A stretch of 64,000 bases of DNA from Abditibacterium sp. Its GTDB lineage: Bacteria; Armatimonadota; Abditibacteriia; Abditibacteriales; Abditibacteriaceae. Made by a program: the position numbers and the translations under genes. A model generated the notes under the pieces. That model saw only the letters and a list, made by a program, of their open reading frames with translations. It did not search any database and was not told the DNA's origin. Below are positions 51,906-60,761 of the stretch, in pieces (the first letter of the stretch is position 1; every line of letters begins with the position of its first letter). The DNA lies in contig JAUJNG010000002.1 of assembly GCA_030448265.1 (NCBI GenBank), positions 372,001 to 436,000 of the forward strand, given 5' to 3'.

Positions 51906-52490
51906 ATGGCGAAATTCCTGGTTCTTCCCCGCGTGCTGCGCCGCCGCCTCGCCCAAAGTTCCCACGAGCGCGAACTGCTGCGGCGCGCCCAGAACGGTGA
52001 CCGCGAAGCCGTCGCGGTTCTGCTGGGCCGTCACCGCGAGGATGTCGGGCGCCTGTGTTTTCAAATTTTGCGCGAGCGGGAAAAGGCCGAAGACGCCGCG
52101 CAGGAAATTCTGCTGCGCGCCTTCGAGAAAATGCCCCAGTTTCGCGGCGAAAGCGAGTTTTCGACCTGGCTTTATCGCGTCGCGCTCAATCACTGCCTCG
52201 AAATCAAGCGCACCCTCGCGCGGCGCGAATCACTATTTGGAGGCGAAGAGGAAGCGCGCTGCACCGCCGACTTCTCGCCGCGCAGCGACACCAAAATGGC
52301 ACTCGAAACCGCGCTCGACGCTCTGCCCGAAACGCTGCAAATCGTTCTGGTTTTGCGGCAGTGGCACGAGAAATCTTACGAAGAAATCGGCGCGATTTTG
52401 AATTTGCCGACTGGAACCGTGAAATCGCGGCTCCATGAGGCGCGCCGCGAGTTCCGCCGCATCTGGGAGGCCCAAAATGAAGAAATTTGA
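51906..52490 (+). CDS. ECF-type RNA polymerase sigma factor
   Basis: A 194-residue sigma-70 family ECF factor. Region 2 is visible as REDVGRLCFQILREREKAED and AAQEILLRAFEKMPQFRGES with STWLYRVALNHCLE. Region 4 reads ALPETLQIVLVLRQWHEKSY, EEIGAILNLPTGTVKSRLHE. The following gene overlaps by 14 nt and encodes a membrane protein in the usual anti-sigma position. Its promoter specificity is unknown. Confidence 0.93.
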   Translation: MAKFLVLPRVLRRRLAQSSHERELLRRAQNGDREAVAVLLGRHREDVGRLCFQILREREKAEDAAQEILLRAFEKMPQFRGESEFSTWLYRVALNHCLEIKRTLARRESLFGGEEEARCTADFSPRSDTKMALETALDALPETLQIVLVLRQWHEKSYEEIGAILNLPTGTVKSRLHEARREFRRIWEAQNEEI

Positions 52491-52956
52491 CGCCAACGAC
52501 GAATTTCCGCCCGACATCGCGGCAGCGTTCGATTCGTATTCAACCCCGCCGCTTTCGCGCGATTTCGAGGCGCGGTTCTGGACGCAGTTCGAGGCGCGGC
52601 GCGGTCGTTATCGCGGTTTCGCGGGGTTTTTGCGCCGATTATGGGAAATCGAAATCGAAGGCGTCGCGGTGTGGCGCTTGGCGGCTTCGACCTTTTCCGG
52701 CGGCGCGGCGTGCGCGCTGTTTTTCGGATGTTTCGCCCTTTTTGCCATGCCCGCCGAAACGCCGCGCGCCGCGCCCGAATCGCTGCCAGAAATTCCCGCA
52801 ACGCCGCGCATGGCTTTCGATGCCCGCCACTTTTACGCGCGCGAATGGGAAGAATTCGGCCTGGTTCGGCCACCCAGAATCGCGCCGCAAAAGCGCCAAA
52901 AGTTGGAAAATGGCGGTGAAATTTCATGCATTTCTTTCGAAAATGGTTGGGTTTGA
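52477..52956 (+). CDS. Putative anti-sigma-like membrane protein
   Basis: A 159-residue protein with one membrane helix (GGAACALFFGCFALFAMPAE, about 83-102). The N-terminal cytoplasmic part (DEFPPDIAAAFDSYSTPPLS, FEARFWTQFEARRGRYRGFA) is charged and helical, as in many anti-sigma factors, but lacks a zinc anti-sigma HxxxCxxC motif. The start at 52477 gives a direct overlap with the sigma factor gene. The role is inferred from position. Confidence 0.6.
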   Translation: MKKFDANDEFPPDIAAAFDSYSTPPLSRDFEARFWTQFEARRGRYRGFAGFLRRLWEIEIEGVAVWRLAASTFSGGAACALFFGCFALFAMPAETPRAAPESLPEIPATPRMAFDARHFYAREWEEFGLVRPPRIAPQKRQKLENGGEISCISFENGWV

Positions 52957-55022
52957 CACTTTTTGTGGCGTGTTGGCTCCTCGTGCTGCTCATCCCCAGT
53001 TGGCGTCAGGATGCGCGCGAGCAGTGGGGGAACGAAACCTGGAGTTTTGAGAGTTCCACGCGCGGTTTAACCCGCGAAAAAATCGCGGTTCTGGCGTCGC
53101 GTTTTCCCGATGATTTAACAGCGCAACTCGAAGGGTTGAACGCGCAATACCAGACTAACGCCCCTCACCGTTCGGCAACCCAAGCCAGAGCGCGTAAGGA
53201 ACAGCTTTTCGAGGGTTACGCCGAGTTGTCGCGCCGTTTCCCGCGCGAAAACGAGATTCGCAAAGCGTGGCTGCGCGATGTGACGCGCGGCCCTCTGGAA
53301 ATCGAACCAGCCTCGACTTACGCTGCGTTTCGGCCCCACGACAGGCCGGAAAAAGAGAAAACTTGGCTCTCCAACGCTCGACTCGAAGCAGCAATTAACG
53401 CCGCGCGCGAGGGCGCGAGAATTGAGCCGCAAAACTCGTTTTTCCCCTGGATGGAGTGCGCGCTTCATTTCGCTTTGAAGCGGCCCACCGACGCCATCAA
53501 AGCTCTCCATCGCGCCTCGAACTGCACCCATTTCGATGACGGCACGATGCAAACCACGCGGCGGCGCCTCGAACTGCTGGGGCGCGTGCAAAACATCGGG
53601 TGGAGCGAGAAGTGGCACGTGATGTCGGGTTTGCTGTTGCCGCACTTCGCCCAAATTCGCGCGTCGGCGCGCGCTGCGATGGAAATTTCCAGGCAAGCGC
53701 ACCAGCGCGGCGACAAAGTGCGCGCGCTGCAAATCGCGGCGACTGTGGCGCGCGCCGGAGCGACCATCAGCGATTCCAAAAGCTATGTCCTCGCGGTTCT
53801 GGTGGGCGACGCGATTCAGCAAATCGCCTGGCGCGGCGCGCTCAAAAGTGCCGGACGCGATGTCGAATCGCCGCGTTTCCTTGGCGGCCAAGCGCTGATG
53901 CAGAACAAAGATCGTCTTCCGGTTTATCAGGCGCACCGCGAAGAAGTGGCGCGAGAAGTGGCGATTTACGCGCGCGAACTGAACCACGAAGCCATTGCAA
54001 CACAGGCGCTCGCCACGCTGCCGCGTTTGAAGGGCAATTATTGGGGCGCCGCCCTCACCGATCCGGCGTTCGACAGCGCATGGCCGCGTTTCCTACGACT
54101 AGCCAAAGCCTTCTGGCTGGAAGCGCGGCTGGGGCGCCTTTCTCTGGTGGGCGCGCTAAGCTGGGTTTTGGCGTTTGGCCTGGGACTGGGGCGCCCGATA
54201 GCGCCCGAAATCAAGCGTTCTCTGGCGATTTGGGCCGCGTTTTGCGTGGGCGCGACGGCGGTTTTGCTGGGCGTCGCGGTGGGTTATTTCGGCCTTGGTT
54301 CGCCTGAGGGTTCGTTTTTTGAAGCGGATGAGTCGGTTTCGAGCTATGGGCGCGACTACGAGAACAATTTAAACGGTTTTTTGGCGCTGTTGTGGCTTTT
54401 CCCGCTCGTTTTAACCGCGCTTTTGAATGGCGTGAGGCGCCCGCAACTCACCCTCAAAAGGCGCGGTTTCAGTGCGCTTCGCGTCGTCCAAACTCTGATT
54501 TACACCGCGATGCTGGGCAGCATCGCGGCGATTGTTTCCATCGGCAACACGCCAGTCGAGTCCGTTGCGACAGTAAATCCGAATTGGGTAGCGTCGATAT
54601 TCGTCTTTATCGGTTCCATTCTGGCGGCGGGCGGCTTTCACATCGCCACGACGAGCGGCAAAACGCGCATCGCCTCCATGCTGTTATGGACTGTGCCCTG
54701 GATTATCTACGGCGTTCTGCGGGCGCGCGCATCGTTTTACGATACGGTTTGGGTCGTGCTTATCGCCGCCATCGGCCTGATTTTTCTGGGACTCAGCGCC
54801 TATTTGACGAATTGGCGCCCCCCGCTCAAACCGCTTCAATTCTTCTACGATGTGCTGAGCCGCGCCCGCGTTCTGGCGGCGACTCTGGCCGTTGCGAGCG
54901 CGATTTTTTACGTCGGTGTCAAAATCGCCGTTTTGCCGCAGGAAGCGAGGATGAACGCGATCCTTGACGCGCAGTTAAAAATGGGCGAAGTGGCGTGGCT
55001 GGAAGACCAGTTGGAGAGGTGA
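52926..55022 (+). CDS. Large membrane protein with helical-repeat periplasmic domain
   Basis: A 698-residue protein, not recognised. It has an N-terminal membrane helix (WLGLTLFVACWLLVLLIPSW), a helical region about 30-400 whose AINAAREGARIEPQNSFFPW and ALKRPTDAIKALHRASNCTH resemble TPR-like helix pairs, then about eight membrane helices in the last 300 residues (for example IWAAFCVGATAVLLGVAVGY, MLLWTVPWIIYGVLRA). It overlaps the anti-sigma-like gene by 31 nt, so the three genes form one operon, presumably sensing or remodelling the envelope. Confidence 0.75.
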   Translation: MHFFRKWLGLTLFVACWLLVLLIPSWRQDAREQWGNETWSFESSTRGLTREKIAVLASRFPDDLTAQLEGLNAQYQTNAPHRSATQARARKEQLFEGYAELSRRFPRENEIRKAWLRDVTRGPLEIEPASTYAAFRPHDRPEKEKTWLSNARLEAAINAAREGARIEPQNSFFPWMECALHFALKRPTDAIKALHRASNCTHFDDGTMQTTRRRLELLGRVQNIGWSEKWHVMSGLLLPHFAQIRASARAAMEISRQAHQRGDKVRALQIAATVARAGATISDSKSYVLAVLVGDAIQQIAWRGALKSAGRDVESPRFLGGQALMQNKDRLPVYQAHREEVAREVAIYARELNHEAIATQALATLPRLKGNYWGAALTDPAFDSAWPRFLRLAKAFWLEARLGRLSLVGALSWVLAFGLGLGRPIAPEIKRSLAIWAAFCVGATAVLLGVAVGYFGLGSPEGSFFEADESVSSYGRDYENNLNGFLALLWLFPLVLTALLNGVRRPQLTLKRRGFSALRVVQTLIYTAMLGSIAAIVSIGNTPVESVATVNPNWVASIFVFIGSILAAGGFHIATTSGKTRIASMLLWTVPWIIYGVLRARASFYDTVWVVLIAAIGLIFLGLSAYLTNWRPPLKPLQFFYDVLSRARVLAATLAVASAIFYVGVKIAVLPQEARMNAILDAQLKMGEVAWLEDQLER

Positions 55023-55023
55023 T

Positions 55024-55204
55024 GTTTTTCCCGCTTCGCGGAGCTCAGGCACCCTCTCCCGCAAGCGGGAGAAGGATTAGCAGTTTTCATCCCTCACTTT
55101 GATGAACCGTGACAGTAGGAGTGAGCACTGCTAATCTTCTCCCGCTTGCGGGAGAGGGTGCCCGACCCCAGGAGGGCGGGTGAGGGCCGCGAAGCGGGAA
55201 AAAC
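55024..55204. repeat. MITE-like palindromic intergenic element
   Basis: An 181-bp nested palindrome. The outer arms are GTTTTTCCCGCTTCGCGG (55024-55041) and its exact complement (55187-55204). The inner arms, 55050-55084 and 55127-55160, match over 34 of 35 positions with one gap, and each contains the small hairpin CTCCCGCAAGCGGGAG. About 42 bp of unrelated sequence forms the loop. It carries no gene. The structure suggests a non-autonomous mobile repeat or a REP-type element. Confidence 0.8.
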
Positions 55205-55206
55205 TT

Positions 55207-56310
55207 TTACGAATCCAACTCCCCATCGCTCAACCCGATGGGCAGCATCACGGGCCGCTCGCAGGTGCTCTGGATGTCGATGTGGCGCTTTTGCTCGGCG
55301 CTGTCGTGGAAAGCGTGCATCACGTCCAGAACGTGATAGGCCAAGCGCTCGTTGCAGCGATGATCGCGGCCCGACTGCATCGCCAGCGCCATATCCGCCA
55401 TGCCGATGCCGCGCGCCTGTTCGGTGTAGCCGTGCGTCAGGGGGATTTCCTGCGGCTCTTCGCCCAGAACTCGCAGTTCAACCGTGCCGCCGAAGCCGTT
55501 GGGATCGGGCACGAAAAGACTGCCTTTGGTGCCGTGAATCTGGATGCGCGGCAGCGTGCTGGCGATCACGTCGAAACTCATGATGAGAGTGCCAATCGCG
55601 CCGTTTTGGAACTGCATCGAACCCGAAACATGGGTGGGCACTTCGACATCCATCACTGTGCCCTTGAGCGGTTCGCTGGAAATGGTGCGCTGGGCGTGAG
55701 TGATGCGCGCGAAGCCCGAAACGGTTTCGATGGGACCGATCAGTTGAACCAGATCGGTGAGGTAATAGGGCCCCATGTCGAACATCGGGCCCCCGCCTTT
55801 CTTGTAATAAAATTCGGGCGATGGATGCCAGTGTTCGTGCCCGCGTCCCGCCATAAACGCCGTCGCCGACACCACTTCGCCAATTGCGCCATCGTCGATG
55901 AGCTTGCGCGCCGTTTGGTGCCCGCCGCCTAAAAAGGTGTCGGGCGCGCTGCCTACGCGCAGATTTTTCTGCTGCGCTAAAGCCATGATTTGCTGGGCTT
56001 CTTCGCGCGTCACGGTAAAGGGTTTTTCGGTATAAACCGATTTTCCGGCTTCGAGACATTGCAGCATGACCGGCCCATGCGCCTGCGGAATGGTAAGGTT
56101 GATGACGAACTCGATTTGGGGGTCGGCCAGCAGTTCTTCCACCGAACAGGCTTTGGGAATGTTCCATTCCTCGGCCTTAGCGCGCGCGGCTTCGAGGTTG
56201 AGGTCGGCGCAGGCGGTGATGTCGAAAAAGGAGAATTTGGCGTTGGTGCCGAAGTAGGCGCGGGAAATGTTGCCGCAGCCGATGATGCCGATTTTGGTTT
56301 GCTTTGTCAT
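55207..56310 (-). CDS. Gfo/Idh/MocA-family oxidoreductase
   Basis: A 367-residue NAD(P)-dependent dehydrogenase of the Gfo/Idh/MocA family. The Rossmann motif is KIGIIGCGNISRAYFG, followed by FVINLTIPQAHGPVMLQCLE and the signature SVYTEKPFTVTREEAQQIMA with the catalytic-site Lys. The C-terminal beta sheet (VSGSMQFQNGAIGTLIMSFD) is complete. Such proteins oxidise sugars or inositols; the substrate is unknown. Confidence 0.92.
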   Translation of the reverse strand: MTKQTKIGIIGCGNISRAYFGTNAKFSFFDITACADLNLEAARAKAEEWNIPKACSVEELLADPQIEFVINLTIPQAHGPVMLQCLEAGKSVYTEKPFTVTREEAQQIMALAQQKNLRVGSAPDTFLGGGHQTARKLIDDGAIGEVVSATAFMAGRGHEHWHPSPEFYYKKGGGPMFDMGPYYLTDLVQLIGPIETVSGFARITHAQRTISSEPLKGTVMDVEVPTHVSGSMQFQNGAIGTLIMSFDVIASTLPRIQIHGTKGSLFVPDPNGFGGTVELRVLGEEPQEIPLTHGYTEQARGIGMADMALAMQSGRDHRCNERLAYHVLDVMHAFHDSAEQKRHIDIQSTCERPVMLPIGLSDGELDS

Positions 56311-56316
56311 GAGGAT

Positions 56317-56937
56317 TTAAAATTCAACGTCTTCGTAAAGTTCGAGAAGTGGCAGGGTGCAGTCGAGGGATTCGAGGCGAATCGAGTGTTGCAGCGAAGT
56401 GAAATCTTCGGTGAGCCACGCCGTTTCGCTTTGTCTGGCGAAGTGGCGCACCCAGACGCGATCCTGCGCCACGATGAGATAATGGTGCAGCGAGGCGATG
56501 TGGCGATAAGATTCCCACTTTTCGTTTTGGTCGGTGAGGGCCGTCGAGGGCGAGAGAATTTCGATCAAAACGACGGGATTGAGCAGGGTGTCCTTGAGGC
56601 TGTCGTGCCACTCGAACGGCGGGCACGCCACCAAAACATCGGGATAGAAATAGCTGGAGCCGGACGGGTCTTTGATGCGCATATCCTGCGACCAGGGACG
56701 GCACCGTTTGCCGCGCAATCGCGTGCCCAGAGCGATCACGGCGTTGGCCGAAAGCGAGTTGTGGTTGGGCGAGGCGCCCGCCATCATTTTGAACTGCCCC
56801 GATTTGGGGTCGCGCTGCCACTCGCCCATTGGGTAGATTTCGCCGTCGAAGTATTCGGAGCGAAACTGCGCTTTGCGTTCGAGTTCGAGATATTCCTCCG
56901 GCGTCCACAGCCGGTGCTGGCGTTGTGCGTATCCCAT
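56317..56937 (-). CDS. Uma2-family (DUF820) putative endonuclease
   Basis: A 206-residue protein of the Uma2 family, a restriction-endonuclease-like fold abundant in cyanobacteria and some soil phyla. Conserved landmarks are LWTPEEYLELERKAQFRSEY, FDGEIYPM, SPNHNSLSANAVIALGTRL, YFYPDVLVACPP (acidic strand) and VVLIEILSPSTALTDQNEKW, with the Glu-x-x-Ser/Lys-like end. Genuine nuclease activity has not been established for most members. It is separated from the oxidoreductase gene by only 6 nt, so the pair may be cotranscribed. Confidence 0.88.
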   Translation of the reverse strand: MGYAQRQHRLWTPEEYLELERKAQFRSEYFDGEIYPMGEWQRDPKSGQFKMMAGASPNHNSLSANAVIALGTRLRGKRCRPWSQDMRIKDPSGSSYFYPDVLVACPPFEWHDSLKDTLLNPVVLIEILSPSTALTDQNEKWESYRHIASLHHYLIVAQDRVWVRHFARQSETAWLTEDFTSLQHSIRLESLDCTLPLLELYEDVEF

Positions 56938-56955
56938 GTGTCACCTCTGGATTTT

Positions 56956-57066
56956 GCAGCGACTAAAGTCACCGCAAAGAAAAGCGAAGTCCGCCTGCGC
57001 GGACTGGAGGCTCCCAACCTGCGAAGGCAGGTTTCGCGTCGCTGTTGCGGTGACTTTAGTCGCTGC
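56956..57066. repeat. Palindromic intergenic repeat
   Basis: A perfect 22-bp inverted repeat, GCAGCGACTAAAGTCACCGCAA at its outer arms (56956-56977 and 57045-57066), bounds 111 bp. The interior has two further small hairpins, AGTCCGCCTGCGCGGACT and CCTGCGAAGGCAGG. The whole may fold into a branched cruciform or RNA. It lies between the Uma2 and ThuA genes and has no coding capacity. Confidence 0.78.
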
Positions 57067-57072
57067 CAAGTT

Positions 57073-57723
57073 TTAACGAGCCGCCCACAACATCCCGCGC
57101 CGCACGGTTTCGGCGGCTTCGGGAACCTCGAAATCGGAGTTGACGTGGCCCAGGCTCGAATAAAACACCTTGCCCTGTCCCCACATTCGCGTCCACAACA
57201 CCGGCATAACCGTGCCCTCGATCCAGTGCGCGCCTTCCTGCGTGCCGTCGAAGGTCGTGGTCGCCAAAACTTTGTTGCCTGGATCGGTGTGCATATAATA
57301 CTGCTCCGATTTCATCGCGAAATCGCTGAGTCCGGCTGTGATGGGGTGTTCGGAATTGGAAATGTTAACGGTATAGTCGATGATGTTGCCAGGATGCGCG
57401 ACCCACTGCCCGCCCGTCATCCACTGGTAATTGGTGTTGTTGCGAAAGGCGTCGCACGTCCCGCCGTGCCACCCCGCCAATCCTACGCCCGATTTCACGG
57501 CGGCCAGAAGCCCCTTTTCCTGTTCTTTTTCGATGCTGCCCATCGTCCAGATCGGCACCACCAGCGACAGCGAATTCATATATTCGGCGTCGGTGTAGAC
57601 GTTCATGTTGTCTTCGATGCGGACATCGAAGCCGGAATCTTTCAAAAAGGGCGCGAACCGTTCGACGCATTGCTGCGGTTCGTGTCCAGACCAGCCGCCC
57701 CACACCATTAAAGCTTTTTTCAT
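57073..57723 (-). CDS. ThuA-domain protein
   Basis: A 216-residue ThuA-like protein (glutamine-amidotransferase-like fold): [58 protein letters not shown], and [20 protein letters not shown]. Related proteins are linked to carbohydrate or trehalose use, and a Gfo/Idh gene lies close by, as is common. The ATG at 57723 follows a purine-rich site; an upstream in-frame start overlaps argC promoter sequence. It is divergent from argC. Confidence 0.88.
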   Translation of the reverse strand: MKKALMVWGGWSGHEPQQCVERFAPFLKDSGFDVRIEDNMNVYTDAEYMNSLSLVVPIWTMGSIEKEQEKGLLAAVKSGVGLAGWHGGTCDAFRNNTNYQWMTGGQWVAHPGNIIDYTVNISNSEHPITAGLSDFAMKSEQYYMHTDPGNKVLATTTFDGTQEGAHWIEGTVMPVLWTRMWGQGKVFYSSLGHVNSDFEVPEAAETVRRGMLWAAR

Positions 57724-57778
57724 ATTGTTTTCTCCCCAGAGTCGGGAGTTAGGTTTAACAGCGTTAGACTTTCCCGCC

Positions 57779-58864
57779 ATGAGCGAATTGGTAAAAGTGG
57801 GCTTAATCGGCGCTTCGGGCTACACCGGAAGCGAGTTGGCGCGCCTTCTGGCGCATCATCCGTGCGCGAAATTGGTGGCGGCGACGGCGAGCGGCGAGCG
57901 CGTCGGGCAGAAACTGTCCGATTTGTTTCCCAGTCTGCGCGGGATTTGCGACCTCGAACTGGAAGAAATCGACCTCGACAAACTCGCCGCGCAGTGCGAA
58001 ATCGTGATTTTGGCGCTGGGACACGGCAAAGCGCTCGAAATCGCGCCGCAATTGATCGAAAAAGGCGTCCGCGTCATTGATCTGGGCGCCGATTTTCGGC
58101 TGCGCGACCCGCAAATCTACGAGCAGTGGTATAAATTGCCCCACACCGCGCCCGAAACTCTCCAAGAAGCGGTTTACGGTCTGCCGGAATGGAACCGCGC
58201 CCAAATCAAAACCGCGAAATTAATCGCCAATCCTGGCTGCTATCCCACATCGGCAATTCTGGCGCTGGCGCCGCTCATCGCCGCCGATGCGATTAAAGCG
58301 CATTCGATTATCGTAGACAGCGCATCGGGCGTTTCGGGCGCGGGGCGCGCCAGTTTTGGCGTCGGGACGCATTTCCCCGAACTGTTCGGCGATTTCAAGG
58401 TGTATAATGTCGCCAGTCATCGCCACACGCCCGAAATTGAGCAGGGTTTAAGCGACGCGGCAACCAACTCAAACGACCCTGACAAACGCGCCCTGGTGAC
58501 ATTCACCGCGCATTTGCTGCCCATCGCGCGCGGCATTTTATCGACGTGTTACGCCGCACCCACAGAGCAATGTGCTTCGGGAATGAACGTCCACGACTGG
58601 CGCGAAATTCTGCTGCGCCGCTACGAAGACGAGCCGTTCGTGCGGGTTTTGCCCGCCGGACAATTCCCGCAGCTCAAACACGTCGTCGGCTCCAACTTTT
58701 GCGACATCGGCATCGAAGTTGACCCGCGCACGGGCCGCATCATCGTCATTTCCGCCGAAGACAATCTGCTCAAAGGCGCGTCGGGGCAGGCGATTCAAAA
58801 TCTCAATTTGATGTGCGGCTTCGACGAAACGGCGGGACTGCAAGGCGCCGCAATCTTTCCTTAA
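57779..58864 (+). CDS. argC: N-acetyl-gamma-glutamyl-phosphate reductase
   Basis: A 361-residue enzyme of arginine biosynthesis that reduces N-acetylglutamyl phosphate to the semialdehyde with NADPH. It has the dinucleotide motif [18 protein letters not shown], the [13 protein letters not shown] segment, the catalytic Cys in [30 protein letters not shown] and [13 protein letters not shown] with the catalytic His. Length is normal for the longer form. An open frame runs upstream to 57605 but the ATG at 57779 begins the family. No other arg gene is visible nearby. Confidence 0.96.
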   Translation: MSELVKVGLIGASGYTGSELARLLAHHPCAKLVAATASGERVGQKLSDLFPSLRGICDLELEEIDLDKLAAQCEIVILALGHGKALEIAPQLIEKGVRVIDLGADFRLRDPQIYEQWYKLPHTAPETLQEAVYGLPEWNRAQIKTAKLIANPGCYPTSAILALAPLIAADAIKAHSIIVDSASGVSGAGRASFGVGTHFPELFGDFKVYNVASHRHTPEIEQGLSDAATNSNDPDKRALVTFTAHLLPIARGILSTCYAAPTEQCASGMNVHDWREILLRRYEDEPFVRVLPAGQFPQLKHVVGSNFCDIGIEVDPRTGRIIVISAEDNLLKGASGQAIQNLNLMCGFDETAGLQGAAIFP

Positions 58865-58865
58865 A

Positions 58866-58962
58866 AGCCACAGAGAACACAGAGAAGTCACAGAGAGGCA
58901 CAGAGGAATTCATTTTCCATTTCTCTGTGCCACTCTGTGAATTCTCTGTGTTCTCTGTGGCT
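58866..58962. repeat. Palindromic intergenic repeat rich in CACAGAG
   Basis: A 97-bp inverted repeat. The outer 21-bp arms are perfect complements (58866-58886 and 58942-58962, starting AGCCACAGAGAACACAGAGA), and the next 18 bp match at 17 positions. CACAGAG-type units recur inside each arm. It lies between argC and the phosphoesterase gene and could act as a terminator-like barrier or be a mobile repeat. Confidence 0.8.
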
Positions 58963-58970
58963 AAAAAATT

Positions 58971-59513
58971 ATGAAAAAAATCGGTGTCATTTCCGACACG
59001 CATCTCTCCGAAACCGGCAAGCGCGGCATTCCGCCCCGCGTGTTCGACCACTTTCGCGGCGTCGATTTCATCCTGCACGCCGGCGATTTCACTTCGCGCC
59101 GCGCCATCAACGATTTGCAGGTCATCGCGCCCGTCATCGGCGTGCGCGGCAACAACGACCCCGCGCATCTCGAACTGCCGCGCTCGCGCCGTTTCGGTGT
59201 TGAAGACGTGACCATCGGCCTGTGTCACGGCGACAGGGGCCAAAATCTGCACGAAAAACCGCTCGGTCAGTTCGCGGGCAACAATTCGACGGCGGCCAAT
59301 GCGCTGTCGCTGTTTCAGTTCGAGGACGACATCAACTGCCTCATTTTCGGCCACTCGCACAACCCGCTTGTGGCGTGGCATCGCTATCAGGGCCGCGAAA
59401 TTCTGTTTTTCAACCCAGGTTCGCCCACCGATAAGCGCTTCGGGCCGTATTTCGGCTGCGGAATGCTCACCATTGACGGGGATCGCATCGAACCGCAGTT
59501 ATGGACTTGGTAA
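58971..59513 (+). CDS. YfcE/MJ0936-family metallophosphoesterase
   Basis: A 180-residue calcineurin-like phosphoesterase. All metal-ligand motifs are visible: KIGVISDTHLSE (D-x-H), DFILHAGDFTS (GD), VRGNNDPAHL (GNxD; here NND), LCHGDRGQ (H-G) and IFGHSHNP (GHSH). Small stand-alone members hydrolyse phosphodiesters in vitro; the natural substrate is unknown. It begins right after the palindromic repeat and ends in a shared terminator. Confidence 0.92.
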   Translation: MKKIGVISDTHLSETGKRGIPPRVFDHFRGVDFILHAGDFTSRRAINDLQVIAPVIGVRGNNDPAHLELPRSRRFGVEDVTIGLCHGDRGQNLHEKPLGQFAGNNSTAANALSLFQFEDDINCLIFGHSHNPLVAWHRYQGREILFFNPGSPTDKRFGPYFGCGMLTIDGDRIEPQLWTW

Positions 59514-59545
59514 AAAAGCGGATGCCTGGTGGCATCCGCTTTTTT
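59512..59545. terminator. Bidirectional terminator between phosphoesterase and citrate synthase
   Basis: GCGGATGCC (59518-59526) and GGCATCCGC (59531-59539) form a perfect stem with loop TGGT, flanked by A6 and T6. It can serve both convergent genes. Confidence 0.92.
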
Positions 59546-59555
59546 GTCCCGTTTT

Positions 59556-60689
59556 TCAGCGCGACTCCACCGGCGCCCATTGGCGCCCCGTCTCGCCGAT
59601 ATAATCGCTCGAAGGGCGGAACAAGCGGTTATTGGCGTATTGTTCGAGCAGATGCGCCGTCCAGCCCACGATGCGCGAACAGGCGAAAATCGCGGTAAAA
59701 AGGTCGCGCGGAATGCCCATGACTTGATAGGCCGAGGCGCTGTAAAAATCGACGTTGGGATAAATCCCCTTGGCGGCGACCTGGGGCTGAAAAATCTCCT
59801 CGACGGCGCGCGTCATTTCGAACCATTTGGTGTCGCCCGCGCGTTTGCCGAGTTCTTCACTCATTTTTTCCAGAATGATCGCGCGCGGGTCTTTGGCTTT
59901 GTAAACGCGATGGCCAAATCCCATCACTTTTTTGCCGTCGGCGCGCAACCGTTCCATATACGGTGCGACGTTTTCCAGTTCGCCGATTTCCTGAAGCATT
60001 TGCATCACCGCTTCGTTGGCGCCGCCGTGGAGCGGGCCTTTGAGCGTGCAAATCGCCGACGTCACGGCGGAATGAAGATCGGAAAGCGTCGCCGCTGTCA
60101 CGCGCGCCGAAAATGTCGAGGCGTTGAGTTCGTGGTCGGCGTGCAGAATCAGCACGGCATCGAAAGTTCTGACAGCGTAATCGTCCGGCGGGGCGCCGTT
60201 CAAAAGCCACAAAAAGTTATAGGCGAGCGATTTATCGGCCTTCGGTTCGGGAATCTCCGTCCCATTTCGCACATGATGCCATGCGGTGGTGATGAGCGGC
60301 AGTTGCGCCGTCAAATTGATAGCTTTTTTGCGATTGGCTTCGGGCGACAAATCATCGGCATCGGGATCGAGCGTGCCCAGCGCCGCCGTCGCGATACTCA
60401 AAACGCGCATCGGGTTGGCATCGAAGGGCAGTTCCTTGAGCAGTTCGAGCAAATGCTTGGGAAAATGCATCGCCGCCGCGAGGTCTTTTTGAAGGCCGGA
60501 AAGTTCGCTTTGCGACGGCAAATTGCCGTTCCACAGCAGCCACGCGACTTCTTCAAACGAAGCGTTTTCAGCCAGATCGTCGATGTCGTAGCCGCGATAG
60601 ACCAGTTGACCGCGCTGGCCGTCGATGTAACAGATCGAGGACTGCGCCACGACCACATCCTGCAAACCCGATGGTTTTTTGTCGCTCAT
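59556..60689 (-). CDS. gltA: Citrate synthase
   Basis: A 377-residue citrate synthase of the shorter, dimeric Gram-positive/archaeal-like class. Landmarks: CYIDGQRGQLVYRGYDIDDL, the catalytic His-containing LILHADHELNASTFSARV, LKGPLHGGANEAVMQML with a second His, VMGFGHRVYKAKDPRA and the catalytic Asp in GIYPNVDFYSASAYQVMGIP. The C-terminal Arg region is complete. It catalyses condensation of oxaloacetate and acetyl-CoA in the TCA cycle. A 2-methylcitrate synthase role cannot be excluded from sequence alone. Confidence 0.95.
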   Translation of the reverse strand: MSDKKPSGLQDVVVAQSSICYIDGQRGQLVYRGYDIDDLAENASFEEVAWLLWNGNLPSQSELSGLQKDLAAAMHFPKHLLELLKELPFDANPMRVLSIATAALGTLDPDADDLSPEANRKKAINLTAQLPLITTAWHHVRNGTEIPEPKADKSLAYNFLWLLNGAPPDDYAVRTFDAVLILHADHELNASTFSARVTAATLSDLHSAVTSAICTLKGPLHGGANEAVMQMLQEIGELENVAPYMERLRADGKKVMGFGHRVYKAKDPRAIILEKMSEELGKRAGDTKWFEMTRAVEEIFQPQVAAKGIYPNVDFYSASAYQVMGIPRDLFTAIFACSRIVGWTAHLLEQYANNRLFRPSSDYIGETGRQWAPVESR

Positions 60690-60699
60690 AATTTCCTTA

Positions 60700-60751
60700 G
60701 AATACGGGAGACGGAATACGGGAGAAATTGATTCCGTCTCCCGTATTCCGT
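60700..60751. repeat. Short palindromic repeat with two alternative foldings
   Basis: GAATACGGGAGACGGAAT (60700-60717) is the exact complement of 60731-60748. ACGGAATACGGGAGA (60711-60725) is also the exact complement of 60737-60751. The unit AATACGGGAGA occurs twice in the left half. Located between the leftward citrate synthase and aminotransferase genes. Confidence 0.75.
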
Positions 60752-60761
60752 CTTCCTAATT

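Noticed and set aside
55990-57711. 573-codon plus-strand frame across the oxidoreductase, Uma2 and ThuA genes
   Set aside because: It is antisense to three recognised genes and runs through a palindromic repeat; its translation shows no domain.
59529-60731. 400-codon plus-strand frame opposite citrate synthase
   Set aside because: Antisense to a complete, well-conserved citrate synthase.
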